DNA from: an uncultured Sphingomonas sp. | GTDB taxonomy: Bacteria; Pseudomonadota; Alphaproteobacteria; Sphingomonadales; Sphingomonadaceae | Length of the DNA: 64,000 nt | NCBI RefSeq assembly: GCF_937859915.1 | Contig: NZ_CALMAW010000024.1 | Location: 19,418 to 83,417, forward strand | Direction of reading: 5' to 3' | Shown here: piece after piece, positions 40,520 to 49,660 of the stretch | Layout of the letters: each line of letters opens with the position of its first letter | Numbering within the stretch: position 1 is the stretch's first letter | Made by a program: the position numbers and the translations under genes | Notes under the pieces: generated by a model | Databases searched by the model: none | What the model saw: only the letters and a program-made list of their open reading frames with translations | What the model was told of the DNA's origin: nothing

Positions 40520-41167
40520 TTGAAATCACTGGTCATTCTCGGCGTAACGGCAGCGGCCTCGATCGCCTTGGGCGCTACGTGCGCGAATGCGGACGACGGC
40601 CCCTATACGGGCTTCCGGGTCGAAGCACAGGGCGGCTGGGACCATATCGGCACGACCGCCAAGCTGTCTTACGACAACGCCGTGTTCCAAGAGGCAAAGG
40701 GCAGCGAGAACGGCGTCACCTATGGCGCCAACGTCGGCTATGACAATGACATGGGCGCGGGCTTCGTCCTCGGCACCGAAGCCGGGATCAACTGGTCGTC
40801 GATCAAATATTGCACGGTGTTCGGCGGCGACGACCGCGCCTGTGCCAAGCCCGGCCGCGAGATCGAGGTCGGTATCCGCGCGGGTAAGCAGTTCGGCGAC
40901 ACGGGTCCGCTCGTCTACGGCAAAGTCGCGTACGTGAACGGCCAGGTGAAGGGCCACGACGATGCGAGCGATCTGCGCTTGCAGGACAATCGCAGCGGCG
41001 TTCGGCTGGGCGTCGGGATTGAGGACAAGATCTCGCGCCACGTCTATGTGAAGGCGGAATATCGCTATACCGACTTCAAGGCGTATAAATTCGTGGTCGA
41101 CGGCGATGCGCTGAAGATCGATTTCGACCGCAATCAGGTTATCGCCGGAGTCGGCTACTTGTTCTAA
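40520..41167 (+). CDS. Outer-membrane beta-barrel protein
   Basis: From TTG 40520 (AAGGGG eight to ten bases upstream) this encodes 215 residues. A signal peptide (1-24, cleavage after CANA) is followed by alternating beta strands typical of an eight-stranded barrel, e.g. YTGFRVEAQGGWD, VTYGANVGYD, LVYGKVAYVNG, and the closing strand NQVIAGVGYLF with the C-terminal Phe needed for BAM recognition. It resembles opacity/OmpA-type barrels of sphingomonads without a peptidoglycan domain. Function unknown, probably structural. A terminator follows. Confidence 0.85.
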   Translation: MKSLVILGVTAAASIALGATCANADDGPYTGFRVEAQGGWDHIGTTAKLSYDNAVFQEAKGSENGVTYGANVGYDNDMGAGFVLGTEAGINWSSIKYCTVFGGDDRACAKPGREIEVGIRAGKQFGDTGPLVYGKVAYVNGQVKGHDDASDLRLQDNRSGVRLGVGIEDKISRHVYVKAEYRYTDFKAYKFVVDGDALKIDFDRNQVIAGVGYLF

Positions 41168-41203
41168 CGCCTCTTCGCCTGTCGCTTCGACACGCAAAAA
41201 CAG

Positions 41204-41232
41204 GGCCCCCGGTGGAAACATCGGGGGCTTTT
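41204..41232 (+). terminator. Rho-independent terminator
   Basis: A 10-bp stem (GCCCCCGGTG with CATCGGGGGC, one G-U pair) with loop GAAA is followed by five T, about 40 bp after the outer-membrane protein stop. Confidence 0.9.
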
Positions 41233-41268
41233 TGGTGCGCTCCGTCGATCGCGATCGCGACCGATAGC

Positions 41269-41706
41269 CTAGTCCGCTCCGTCCAGCCGTCGTCCGAGCA
41301 CTATCGTCGTCTGCCGCTCGAAGCCCAGCGCCGAATAGAAGCCGAGCGCCGCTTGGTTGTCGTCGCGCACCATCAGCTGCAGCTTGGGCGCGCCCTGCCC
41401 GCGTAGCCAGTCCTCGGCCGCCGTCATCAGCGCGCGACCCAGTCCGGCGTGGCGGCGATCGGGTGCGACCGCGAGATAATAGACCCAGCCGCGGTGACCG
41501 TCGAAGCCGACCATCACGCTACCGACCACCTCGCCCGCATCGCGCGCGACGATCATGGTCGCGCCCGCCGTGGCGCGTGCCAGACGGAAGTCGGCCTGCG
41601 GATCGTTCCATGGGCGGGTAAGCCCACTCGCCCGCCACAGCGCGACCACCGCGGCTTCATCGCTAGCGGTTGCAACGCCGAATATCGGCCGGGCCGCGCT
41701 GCTCAC
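41269..41706 (-). CDS. GNAT acetyltransferase (YpeA-like)
   Basis: From GTG 41706 this encodes 145 residues with the GNAT fold. The acetyl-CoA-binding loop is VAPDRRHAGLGRALM and the last motif is NQAALGFYSALGFE. The SGLTRPWNDPQADF stretch is the mark of the YpeA subgroup. Substrate unknown. It lies downstream of guaA, separated by a long dyad that includes the guaA stop. Confidence 0.88.
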   Translation of the reverse strand: MSSAARPIFGVATASDEAAVVALWRASGLTRPWNDPQADFRLARATAGATMIVARDAGEVVGSVMVGFDGHRGWVYYLAVAPDRRHAGLGRALMTAAEDWLRGQGAPKLQLMVRDDNQAALGFYSALGFERQTTIVLGRRLDGAD

Positions 41707-41730
41707 ACGCTGCGACGGCTTGCGCCGCCG

Positions 41731-41778
41731 AGTAAGCCGGGCAGACGTCCACCGGACGTCCGCTCTTTCCGGCTTACT
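41731..41778. repeat. Nested inverted repeat at the guaA 3' end
   Basis: Outer arms AGTAAGCCGG (41731-41740) and CCGGCTTACT (41769-41778) pair perfectly, and an inner dyad ACGTCC-ACC-GGACGT lies at 41745-41759. The guaA stop codon is inside the right arm. In RNA this gives a long hairpin without a U-run, perhaps a processing signal or part of a Rho-dependent terminator. Confidence 0.7.
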
Positions 41779-43336
41779 CCCACTCGATCGTGCCCGGCGG
41801 CTTGCTGGTATAATCGTAGACGACGCGGTTGATGCCCGCGACCTCGTTGACGATCCGCGTCGCGACCCGGCTGAGGAAGGCGCCGTCGAACGGATAGACG
41901 TCGGCGGTCATGCCGTCGACCGAGGTCACCGCACGCAGCCCGCACACCGAATCATAGGTGCGATGGTCGCCCATCACGCCGACCGTCTTGACCGGCAGCA
42001 GCACCGCGAACGCCTGCCAGATCGCGTCGTAGAGCCCGGCATTGCGGATCTCCTCGAGATAGATCGCATCCGCCTTGCGCAGGATGTCGCAGCGCTCCTT
42101 GGTGACCTCGCCGGGGATGCGGATCGCGAGGCCCGGTCCCGGGAAGGGGTGGCGGCCGACGAACGCCTCGGTCAGCCCGAGCTCGCGGCCGAGCACGCGG
42201 ACCTCGTCCTTGAACAGCTCGCGCAAGGGCTCGACCAGCTTCATGTTCATCCGCTCGGGCAGCCCGCCGACATTGTGGTGGCTCTTGATCGTCACCGACG
42301 GCCCGCCGGTGAAGCTGACGCTCTCGATCACGTCGGGGTAGAGCGTGCCCTGCGCCAGGAAATCGGCGCCGCCGATCTTCTTCGCCTCGTCCTCGAACAC
42401 CTCGATGAAGGTCTTGCCGATGAACTTGCGCTTGGCCTCGGGGTCGGTGACGCCAGCGAGACCGTTCAGGAACAGCGTCTCGGCGTTCACATGGACGAGC
42501 GGAATATTATAGTGGTTGCGGAACAGCGAGACGACCTGCTCGCTCTCGCCCGCGCGCATCAGGCCATGGTCGACATAGACGCAGGTGAGCTGCTCGCCGA
42601 TCGCCTCGTGGATCAGCACCGCGGCGACCGACGAATCGACCCCGCCCGACAGCCCGCAGATCACCCGCCCCTTGCCGACCTGGGCACGGATCTCCTCGAT
42701 CTTGGCCGCGCGGAAGCCCGCCATCGACCAATCGCCGCCGAGCCCGCAGACATGACGCACGAAATTGGCGATCAGCTTGCCGCCATCGGGGGTGTGGACC
42801 ACCTCGGGGTGGAATTGCACGCCGTAGAAGCGCCGCGTCTCGTCGGCGGTGATCGCATAGGGCGCCCCCTCCGACACCGCGATCGGGACGAAGCCCTGCG
42901 GCAGCCGGGTGACCTTGTCGCCGTGGCTCATCCACACCTGGTGGCGCTCGCCCTCGGCCCACATTCCGTCGAACAGCGCCGAGCGGCTGCGAACCTCGAC
43001 GAAGGCGCGGCCGAACTCGCCGCCCTCCCCCGACACGACGACCTCGCCGCCGAGCTGCTGGCACATCGTCTGCTGGCCGTAGCAGATGCCGAGGATCGGC
43101 AGCCCCGCCTCGAAGAAGCGCTGCGGCGCGCGCGGCGCATGCTCTTCGGTCACCGAGGCCGGGCCGCCCGAGAAGATCAGTCCGGACGGTGCCATCCGGT
43201 CGAATGCAGCCTCCGCCGACTGGAAGGGCGCGATTTCGCAATAGACGCCGGCCTCGCGCACGCGGCGCGCGATGAGCTGCGTCACCTGGCTGCCGAAATC
43301 GACGATGAGGATGCTGTCTGGGGGCGTGACGGTCAT
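41774..43336 (-). CDS. guaA: GMP synthase (glutamine-hydrolysing)
   Basis: GuaA aminates XMP to GMP, drawing ammonia from glutamine. The product has 520 residues from ATG 43336. The class I glutaminase domain (about 8-200) has the nucleophile Cys85 in ILGICYGQQ and the His-Glu pair in [10 protein letters not shown]. The ATP-pyrophosphatase P-loop is GLSGGVDSS. The dimerisation domain ends in [13 protein letters not shown], the family's conserved C-terminus. An upstream extension of the frame has no similarity. Confidence 0.97.
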   Translation of the reverse strand: MTVTPPDSILIVDFGSQVTQLIARRVREAGVYCEIAPFQSAEAAFDRMAPSGLIFSGGPASVTEEHAPRAPQRFFEAGLPILGICYGQQTMCQQLGGEVVVSGEGGEFGRAFVEVRSRSALFDGMWAEGERHQVWMSHGDKVTRLPQGFVPIAVSEGAPYAITADETRRFYGVQFHPEVVHTPDGGKLIANFVRHVCGLGGDWSMAGFRAAKIEEIRAQVGKGRVICGLSGGVDSSVAAVLIHEAIGEQLTCVYVDHGLMRAGESEQVVSLFRNHYNIPLVHVNAETLFLNGLAGVTDPEAKRKFIGKTFIEVFEDEAKKIGGADFLAQGTLYPDVIESVSFTGGPSVTIKSHHNVGGLPERMNMKLVEPLRELFKDEVRVLGRELGLTEAFVGRHPFPGPGLAIRIPGEVTKERCDILRKADAIYLEEIRNAGLYDAIWQAFAVLLPVKTVGVMGDHRTYDSVCGLRAVTSVDGMTADVYPFDGAFLSRVATRIVNEVAGINRVVYDYTSKPPGTIEWE

Positions 43337-43463
43337 GGCGAGCCGATAAAGCGCGGGCCGCAGCCTGTCCAGCGTCCGGAGGCGCCTCGCGCCGACGATG
43401 GTCAACGCTTCGTTTACGGATCGGCGCTAGGGTAGAGGCTCATACTCGTTCGAGGATTTCTTG

Positions 43464-44519
43464 ATGCCGCGTCGGATCCGATCCTTGCTGTCCACGCTCC
43501 GCGAGGAGGTCCAACATTATGCTGCCGAAACGCAGGCGATCGCCGGGCGGACCAATCTGCTCGCGCTCAACGCGACGATCGAGGCCGCCCGCTCGGGCGA
43601 GGCCGGACGCGGATTTTCGGTGGTGGCGCAGGAGGTCAAGGCGCTGGCGGGGCAAGCGCGCACCAGCGCGGCAACGTTTCGCGCTGAAGTGCTCGATCGG
43701 CTCGCGCAGGGCGCCAGCATCGCCGACGAGTTGGTCGCCGAAGTCGAAGGCGCGCGGCTCGCCGAACTCGCGCAGTCGATCATCCAGACGATCGCGCGCT
43801 CGCTGTTCGACCGTTCGATCGACGTCCGCATGCTCTCCACCGATCCGTCGATCATCGCGGGCGCGGCCCACGCGCGCACCGACCCGTTGGCCGAACAGCG
43901 CGCGGTCGAGCGCCTCCGCGCGATGCTCCATTTCTCGCCCTATTTCCTCAACGCCTTCGTTGCCGACGACGAGGGCAATGTCGTCGTCACCGCGCACGCC
44001 AATGCCGAGGTCCGCTCGTTCAACCTGCGCAACGAGCCCCAATATAATGCCGCGCTGTCGGCCATGCCCGGCGAGGACTGGTTCACCGACGAGGTCTGGG
44101 AAAACCCCTATTCGCAGAACCGCAAAGTGCTCATCTACGTGGCGCCGATCCGCGCCGAAGGGCGGACGATCGGCGCCTGCTATCTCGAATATGATTGGGA
44201 GACGCAGGCCGCGGCGATCCTCCATTCGGTCGAGCAGGCCAATGGCAACGGCGTGGTCTCGATCGTCGACGAGCAGAACCGGATGATCTCGTCGACCGGA
44301 CGCTATGTCTTCAACGAGGCGCTCAACATCGCCAGCGTCGCGACGGCGGCCGGCCGCCACGTCGAGACCCGCGACGATTCGATCGTGGCGCAGGCGATGG
44401 CGACGCCGTTCAACGGCTTCGACGGCCTCAATCTGCGCTGCGTCATCGAGCAGCGCGTTCCAGGCGAGCGCGAGATCGCCGATTCGCTTACCGGCCCGCG
44501 GGCGCGGGCGGCGGCATAG
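43464..44519 (+). CDS. Soluble chemoreceptor-like protein with signalling domain first and sensor second
   Basis: From ATG 43464, with GAGGA seven bases upstream (TTG 43461 is adjacent), this encodes 351 residues. Residues about 22-70 are the tip of a methyl-accepting chemotaxis signalling hairpin ([20 protein letters not shown], then [18 protein letters not shown]). A helical stretch follows, and about 115-330 form a double-Cache or PAS-like sensor ([18 protein letters not shown], [32 protein letters not shown]). There is no membrane segment or signal peptide. The order is opposite to ordinary receptors and the signalling part is short. It may signal to CheA/CheW from the cytoplasm; no che genes are near. 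Confidence 0.8.
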   Translation: MPRRIRSLLSTLREEVQHYAAETQAIAGRTNLLALNATIEAARSGEAGRGFSVVAQEVKALAGQARTSAATFRAEVLDRLAQGASIADELVAEVEGARLAELAQSIIQTIARSLFDRSIDVRMLSTDPSIIAGAAHARTDPLAEQRAVERLRAMLHFSPYFLNAFVADDEGNVVVTAHANAEVRSFNLRNEPQYNAALSAMPGEDWFTDEVWENPYSQNRKVLIYVAPIRAEGRTIGACYLEYDWETQAAAILHSVEQANGNGVVSIVDEQNRMISSTGRYVFNEALNIASVATAAGRHVETRDDSIVAQAMATPFNGFDGLNLRCVIEQRVPGEREIADSLTGPRARAAA

Positions 44520-44531
44520 CGGACGGCGGTC

Positions 44532-46589
44532 CTAGACCGCCAACCCCGTCCAATAGGCCGCAAACGCCCACAGGTCGGCGGTCTCGGCGATCTGCTTGTC
44601 GATCGGCTTGCCAGCGCCGTGCCCCGCGCGCGTCTCGATCCGGATCAGATGCGGCTTGGCACCGATGTCCGCCGCCTGCAGCGCGGCGGCATATTTGAAG
44701 CTGTGCGCCGGCACGACCCTGTCGTCGGTGTCGGCGGTCGCGACCAGGATCGCGGGATAGTCGGCGCCGTCGCGGATGGTGAGCAGCGGCGCGTAGCCGG
44801 TCAGCACCGTGAAGTCCGCCTCGACGCCCGGATCGCCATAGTCGTCGATCCAGTAGCGTCCCGCGGTGAAGCGATGGAACCGCAGCATGTCATGCACGCC
44901 GACCGACGGCAGCGCGGCGGCGAACAGGTCTGGCCGCCGATTGGTGACCGCCGAGACCAGCAGCCCGCCGTTGCTATGGCCATGGATCACGAGCTTGGCG
45001 GCGACATCGGTCGCGGTCAGATGCTCGGCCGCCGCGATGAAGTCGTCGAAGGCATTGTGCTTGTTGGCGCGACGGCCGCCGTCGTGCCACGCCTTGCCAT
45101 ATTCGCCGCCCCCGCGAATGTTGGCGACCGCATAGACGCCGCCCATCGCCACCCAGGCGAGCGCGGCCGGGCTGAACCCGGGGGTGAGCGAAATCTCGAA
45201 CCCGCCATAGCCGTAGAGCGTGGTCGGCGCTGGCCCGACGGAATCGCGGCGCCGGAGCAGGAAGATCGGCACGACGGTGCCGTCGGCGGTGGTGCAGGCG
45301 GTCTGCTCGACGACGAAGCCCGCGGGATCGAAGGATAGCGGCGGACGGGCGAACAGGCTCGTCGCGCTGCTCGCGACATCGAGCCGATGGATTTCGGTCG
45401 GCCGATCATAGCTGGTGAAGGCGAAGAAGCCTTCCGGGTCCCCCTCCTCGCCTTCGATACCCGAGACGGTGCCGACCCCCGGCAGCGCCACCGTGCCGAT
45501 CAGCTTGCCGTCGAGATCATAGCTGCGCAGCTCGCTGGCGACGTCGCGCAGCATCGTCACCAGCAGCCGATCGCCGACCAGCCGCGCGTCGGCGAGCAGA
45601 TCGGGGCCCTGCGGCAAGATCTCGCGCCGGCGCCGCATCTCCGAGGCGACATCGATGGAGACGATCCGGCGGCGCGGTGCTTCGAGATCGGTAACGAAGT
45701 AGAAGATGTCGCCGCGCGTGCCGGCGAGGCGCCAGTCATTTTCGAGCTCGCGCACCAGCGTCCGCGACGCCAGCTTGGGCGCGGTCAGGTCGACGACGCT
45801 GAGCTCGACGCGGGCGTCGGTGCCCTCGACCGAGGAGATCAGCAACCAGCGGCCGTCGACGCTGGTCTCCGCGACATGCAGCAGCCGCGGCCGATCCGGC
45901 GTCGCATAGACCAGCATGTCCGCGGTCTGCGCGGTGCCGAGCCGGTGGAAATAGACGGCATGGTCGACATTGGTCGCCTGATGTTCCTGGCCGAGCTTCG
46001 GCTCGGGGAAGCGCGAATAGAAGAAGCCCGATCCGTTCGCAGCCCAGGCGATGCCCGAGAATTTCACCCAGCGCAGGACGAATTCGGTCGACACGCCGCT
46101 GGCCACGTCCAGCACATGGAGCGTCCGCCAGTCGCTGCCGCCATCCTGCACCGCATAGGCGAGCTTGCGGCCATCGCGAGACGGCTCCCATTCGCCGAGC
46201 GCGGTCGCGCCGTCGGCCGACCATGCCTTGGGATCGAGCAGGACGCGCGACTCCGTGCCGACTCCCTCGCGCACGCACAGCACCGGCTGCGCCTCGAGCC
46301 CGCTGTTGCGAAGATGAAAATAGCGGCCACCACGGCGCCGCGGCAGCGAGATACGCTCATAGTCCCACAGCTGGGTCAGCCGCTCGGCGATCGCGTCGCG
46401 TCCGGGCAGCCCGGCGAGATATTCCTCGGTCAGCCGTGCCTGCGCCGCCACCCACGCGGCGACCCGCGGCTCCTGGCGGACATCATCTTCGAGCCAACGA
46501 TAGGGATCGGCGATCGGCCGACCGAACATCTCGTCGACGATGTCGTCGCGCGGCGTCGGCGGATAGACGAACGGACCTTCGGGACTCAT
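44532..46589 (-). CDS. Prolyl oligopeptidase (S9A family)
   Basis: This serine peptidase cleaves after proline in short peptides. From ATG 46589 it has 685 residues (GTG 46595 is possible). The N-terminal part PRDDIVDEMFGRPIADPYRWLED and the seven-bladed propeller (about 75-400) are typical. The catalytic domain has Ser in GHSNGGLL, Asp in ATADTDDRVVPAHSFKY and His in TRAGHGAGKP; GYGGFEISLTPGFSP and NIRGGGEYG precede them. No signal peptide is seen, so it is probably cytoplasmic, although many relatives are periplasmic. It lies beyond the rplQ terminator. Confidence 0.95.
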   Translation of the reverse strand: MSPEGPFVYPPTPRDDIVDEMFGRPIADPYRWLEDDVRQEPRVAAWVAAQARLTEEYLAGLPGRDAIAERLTQLWDYERISLPRRRGGRYFHLRNSGLEAQPVLCVREGVGTESRVLLDPKAWSADGATALGEWEPSRDGRKLAYAVQDGGSDWRTLHVLDVASGVSTEFVLRWVKFSGIAWAANGSGFFYSRFPEPKLGQEHQATNVDHAVYFHRLGTAQTADMLVYATPDRPRLLHVAETSVDGRWLLISSVEGTDARVELSVVDLTAPKLASRTLVRELENDWRLAGTRGDIFYFVTDLEAPRRRIVSIDVASEMRRRREILPQGPDLLADARLVGDRLLVTMLRDVASELRSYDLDGKLIGTVALPGVGTVSGIEGEEGDPEGFFAFTSYDRPTEIHRLDVASSATSLFARPPLSFDPAGFVVEQTACTTADGTVVPIFLLRRRDSVGPAPTTLYGYGGFEISLTPGFSPAALAWVAMGGVYAVANIRGGGEYGKAWHDGGRRANKHNAFDDFIAAAEHLTATDVAAKLVIHGHSNGGLLVSAVTNRRPDLFAAALPSVGVHDMLRFHRFTAGRYWIDDYGDPGVEADFTVLTGYAPLLTIRDGADYPAILVATADTDDRVVPAHSFKYAAALQAADIGAKPHLIRIETRAGHGAGKPIDKQIAETADLWAFAAYWTGLAV

Positions 46590-46695
46590 CAACACGGCGT
46601 CCTTTTCCTGCAGACCGCTCCCGCCACACGGGGAAAGCGGTCGTCGGCAACGCCTTATCGGTCATCGCCGCCGATGCAAGGCGGTACCGCCAACG

Positions 46696-46726
46696 GAAAA
46701 AGGGCCGCCCCGATCCGGGACGGCCC
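46696..46726 (-). terminator. Rho-independent terminator after rplQ
   Basis: On the minus strand a GC-rich stem (GGGCCGTCCCG with GGGGCGGCCC, one mismatch) with a 4-nt loop is followed by TTTTT. It lies about 35 bp after the rplQ stop and closes the ribosomal block. Confidence 0.88.
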
Positions 46727-46759
46727 TCCTAAAGGCGTATGCCGAAGCGACGTACCGGA

Positions 46760-47182
46760 TCAGGCGGCTTCGTCGAGCTCGTCGTCGGTCATCACCGGAC
46801 CCGAATCCTGGCCCTTGGCCGAGACGTCGCGGTCGACGAATTCGATGATCGCCATCGACGCGGCGTCCGAGGCGCGGATACCGGCCTTGATCACGCGGAT
46901 ATAGCCGCCCTGGCGCGTCGCATAGCGCTCGGCGAGCACGTCGAACAGCTTGACCAGCTGTGCGTCGTCGAGCAGCCGGGCGTGCGCGAGACGGCGGTTG
47001 GAGAGTCCGCCCTTCTTGGCGAGCGTCACCAGCTTCTCGACATAGGGGCGAAGCTCCTTCGCCTTGGCAAGCGTGGTGGTGATCTGCTCATGCTTGATCA
47101 GGGCTGCGGCCTGGTTGCGGAACAGGGCGAGACGATGGCTCGAGGTCCGCTGGAGCTTACGACCGCCGACACGATGACGCAT
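46760..47182 (-). CDS. rplQ: 50S ribosomal protein L17
   Basis: L17 binds domain III of 23S rRNA near the exit-tunnel region. The product has 140 residues. The start [20 protein letters not shown] is nearly invariant in bacteria; [14 protein letters not shown] and [10 protein letters not shown] follow. A short acidic tail ([10 protein letters not shown]) is extra to the E. coli form. It is the last gene of the alpha operon. Confidence 0.98.
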   Translation of the reverse strand: MRHRVGGRKLQRTSSHRLALFRNQAAALIKHEQITTTLAKAKELRPYVEKLVTLAKKGGLSNRRLAHARLLDDAQLVKLFDVLAERYATRQGGYIRVIKAGIRASDAASMAIIEFVDRDVSAKGQDSGPVMTDDELDEAA

Positions 47183-47252
47183 GATAATCTTCCTTTCGTT
47201 CGTCCGGATGCCGTCTCAGGTACATCCGGCCAGGCGGTGAAAAGGCACCGCC

Positions 47253-47413
47253 CCAACCTTTCCTCTCCCCTTGGAGGAGAGCGATACGGAGACTTGGGCG
47301 CGCATGCGCCCTAGTCGGAGTTGAGTGAGGGCACGAGGATGTGCGCTTGCGTGCCCTCACCCTCCCACCGGCTTCGCCGGCGGGCCCCTCCCTCTCCCCC
47401 CGAGGGGAGAGGG
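47253..47413. repeat. Multi-hairpin repeat region between rpoA and rplQ
   Basis: The 240-bp gap holds several dyads: CTCTCC/GGAGAG near 47258-47276; GGGCGC-GCAT-GCGCCC near 47296-47311; GTGAGGGCAC (47325-47334) with GTGCCCTCAC (47351-47360); CCGGCTTCGCCGG near 47368-47380; and CCCTCTCCCC (47390-47399) with GGGGAGAGGG (47404-47413). Such CCCTC-rich blocks are widespread intergenic repeats in sphingomonads. Here one has entered the alpha operon. Confidence 0.75.
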
Positions 47414-47422
47414 ATTATCCCA

Positions 47423-48496
47423 TCAATATTCCTGTTCGAGCTTCTTGGCCATTTCCTCGATATTCTCGGGCGGCCAGCCCGGGATGTCCATGCCGAGGCG
47501 CAGACCCATCGAAGAGAGCACTTCCTTGATCTCGTTGAGCGACTTGCGGCCGAAGTTCGGCGTGCGCAACATCTCGGCTTCGGTCTTCTGGACCAGATCG
47601 CCGATGTAGATGATGTTGTCGTTCTTGAGGCAATTGGCCGAGCGCACCGACAGCTCGAGCTCGTCGACCTTCTTGAGCAGGTAGCGGTTGAGCTGGTTGG
47701 CATCCGCTTCCGGCTCGGCGCTGCCGCCCATCGAAGGGGCAGCGACACCCGCCATCTGCGGCACGCTCGAGGTCAGCGTCAGGCCGTCGTCGAAGTGGAC
47801 GAAGAGCTGGAGCTGGTCCTGCAGGATGCGCGCGGCATAAGCGAGACCATCCTCAGGAAGGACGGTGCCGTCGGTCTCGATCGTCAGCGTGAGCTTGTCG
47901 TAATCAAGCTCCTGACCGACGCGGGTGTTCTCGACCTTGTAGGCAACCTGACGGACGGGCGAATAGAGCGCGTCGACCGGGATCAGGCCGATCGGCGCAT
48001 CGGCCGGACGGTTGAGCACGGCGGGGGCATAGCCCTTACCGGCCGCGGCGGTCAGCTCCATGTTGAGCGTCGCGCCCTCGTCGAGGTGGCAGATCACCAG
48101 TTCGGGGTTCATCACCTCGATGTCGCCGGTGGCGGCGATCATGCCGGCGGTGACTTCGGCCGGGCCGGTCGCCGCAAGCTGGAGGCGCTTGGTCCCCTCG
48201 CCCTGCATCCGCAGCGCGATCTGCTTGACGTTGAGCACGATGTCGGTGACATCCTCACGCACGCCGGCGAGCGACGAGAATTCGTGCAGCACGTTCTCGA
48301 TCTTGATCGAGGTGACCGCGGCGCCCTGGAGCGACGAGAGCAGCACGCGCCGCAGCGCGTTGCCGAGCGTCAGGCCGAAGCCGCGCTCGAGCGGCTCGGC
48401 GACGAAGGTCGCGCGGCGCTTGCTGTCGCCGCCGGTCTTCTTCTCGAGACCATGCGGCTTCTTCAGTTCCTGCCAATTTTTGGCGTTGACGGCCAT
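47423..48496 (-). CDS. rpoA: RNA polymerase alpha subunit
   Basis: Alpha dimerises to nucleate RNA polymerase and its C-terminal domain contacts UP elements and activators. The product has 357 residues from ATG 48496, preceded by GAGGGAAG. The N-terminal domain has [19 protein letters not shown] and [12 protein letters not shown], and the C-terminal domain [18 protein letters not shown] and [15 protein letters not shown] longer frame upstream lacks similarity. Confidence 0.98.
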   Translation of the reverse strand: MAVNAKNWQELKKPHGLEKKTGGDSKRRATFVAEPLERGFGLTLGNALRRVLLSSLQGAAVTSIKIENVLHEFSSLAGVREDVTDIVLNVKQIALRMQGEGTKRLQLAATGPAEVTAGMIAATGDIEVMNPELVICHLDEGATLNMELTAAAGKGYAPAVLNRPADAPIGLIPVDALYSPVRQVAYKVENTRVGQELDYDKLTLTIETDGTVLPEDGLAYAARILQDQLQLFVHFDDGLTLTSSVPQMAGVAAPSMGGSAEPEADANQLNRYLLKKVDELELSVRSANCLKNDNIIYIGDLVQKTEAEMLRTPNFGRKSLNEIKEVLSSMGLRLGMDIPGWPPENIEEMAKKLEQEY

Positions 48497-48554
48497 ATGT
48501 CTTCCCTCAAGGGTTGGGCTGGTGGGGACGCGTCCGCCCCCGGCCGGAAGTGAA

Positions 48555-48576
48555 GCGCGACCGGCATCGGTCGCGC
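48555..48576 (-). other. Hairpin between rpsK and rpoA
   Basis: A perfect 9-bp stem GCGCGACCG / CGGTCGCGC with a 4-nt loop starts 9 bp after the rpsK stop. On the minus strand it is followed by TTCACTT, not a true U-run. It may tune rpoA expression relative to the ribosomal genes, for example by partial termination or mRNA processing. Confidence 0.6.
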
Positions 48577-48584
48577 CGGAAAGA

Positions 48585-48974
48585 TCAGACGCGGCGGCGC
48601 TTGGACGGGCGAACGCCATTGTGCGGGATCGAGGTCACGTCGCGGATCGAGGTGATCTGGAAGCCGACCGCCTGCAATGCGCGCAGCGCCGACTCACGAC
48701 CCGAACCGGGACCCTTGACCTCGACCTCGATGGTGCGGACGCCGTGCTCGGCGGCCTTCTTGCCGGCGTCTTCGGCGGCGACCTGCGCCGCGTACGGCGT
48801 CGACTTGCGCGACCCCTTGAAGCCCATCTGGCCGGCCGACGACCAGGAGATCGCGTTGCCCTGGGCATCGGTGATCGTGATCATCGTGTTGTTGAAGCTG
48901 GCGTTCACATGCGCGACGCCCGAGGTGATGTTCTTGCGTTCGCGCTTTTTGATGCGCTGCGGTTCACGTGCCAT
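48585..48974 (-). CDS. rpsK: 30S ribosomal protein S11
   Basis: S11 forms part of the 30S platform near the mRNA exit and contacts S7 and S18. The product has 129 residues, the E. coli length. [45 protein letters not shown] and the end [13 protein letters not shown] are canonical. Confidence 0.98.
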   Translation of the reverse strand: MAREPQRIKKRERKNITSGVAHVNASFNNTMITITDAQGNAISWSSAGQMGFKGSRKSTPYAAQVAAEDAGKKAAEHGVRTIEVEVKGPGSGRESALRALQAVGFQITSIRDVTSIPHNGVRPSKRRRV

Positions 48975-49034
48975 GTTGCTGTCCTAATCCTGACAAACGT
49001 AAGCGAGCCGCCGGACGGGCCGACGGCTGCGAGC

Positions 49035-49403
49035 TTACTTCTTCTTACCGGCGATCGGCTTGGCCTTGCCCTTGCGGGTGCGCGCATTGGTATGCGTGCG
49101 CTGGCCGCGGACCGGCAGGCCCTTGCGATGGCGGAGACCGCGATAGCAGGCGAGATCCATCAGGCGCTTGATGTTCATCGCCACCTGGCGGCGAAGATCG
49201 CCCTCCACGGTGTAGCTGGCGTCGATCGCTTCGCGGATCTGGAGGACCTCCTGGTCCGTCAGGTCCTGCACGCGACGCTGCGGCTCGAGGCCCAGCTTGG
49301 CGGTGATTTCCTTGGCCTTGGTCGGGCCGATGCCGTGGATATAGGTCAGCGCGATCTCTACGCGCTTGTTGGTCGGGATGTTGACACCCGCAATACGAGC
49401 CAC
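49035..49403 (-). CDS. rpsM: 30S ribosomal protein S13
   Basis: S13 lies in the 30S head and touches the P-site tRNA and the 50S subunit. The product has 122 residues from GTG 49403, with GGAG eleven bases upstream. [32 protein letters not shown] and [18 protein letters not shown] are diagnostic. It is the first gene of this alpha operon; a promoter must lie in 49404-49660. rpmJ and rpsD, found with the block in E. coli, are absent here. Confidence 0.98.
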   Translation of the reverse strand: MARIAGVNIPTNKRVEIALTYIHGIGPTKAKEITAKLGLEPQRRVQDLTDQEVLQIREAIDASYTVEGDLRRQVAMNIKRLMDLACYRGLRHRKGLPVRGQRTHTNARTRKGKAKPIAGKKK

Positions 49404-49660
49404 TGTGTTATTCTCCTGCTCCACAGGCCGCCTGGCTGGGCGGCCCATCTCGTCGCGTCGCCCTCAAACGGCGGATAGCCGACGCACGCAAGCAAGCGCC
49501 GCCGGACATCCGGGTTTAGGGATAGCGCGCTCCTACCCAGCGACTCGGGGGCTGTCAAGCCGACAGCGCCTGGTAAAGAATACCATACCGAGCGGTTGCA
49601 TATGGTGGGCCCCGGTCCATATCCGCGATGCCCACCCCCAAGATAAGGCTAGAAACACCT

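Noticed and set aside
47253..47413. CRISPR-like array between rpoA and rplQ
   Set aside because: The repeats are inverted and of different sequence, with no regular direct repeats or spacers and no cas genes.
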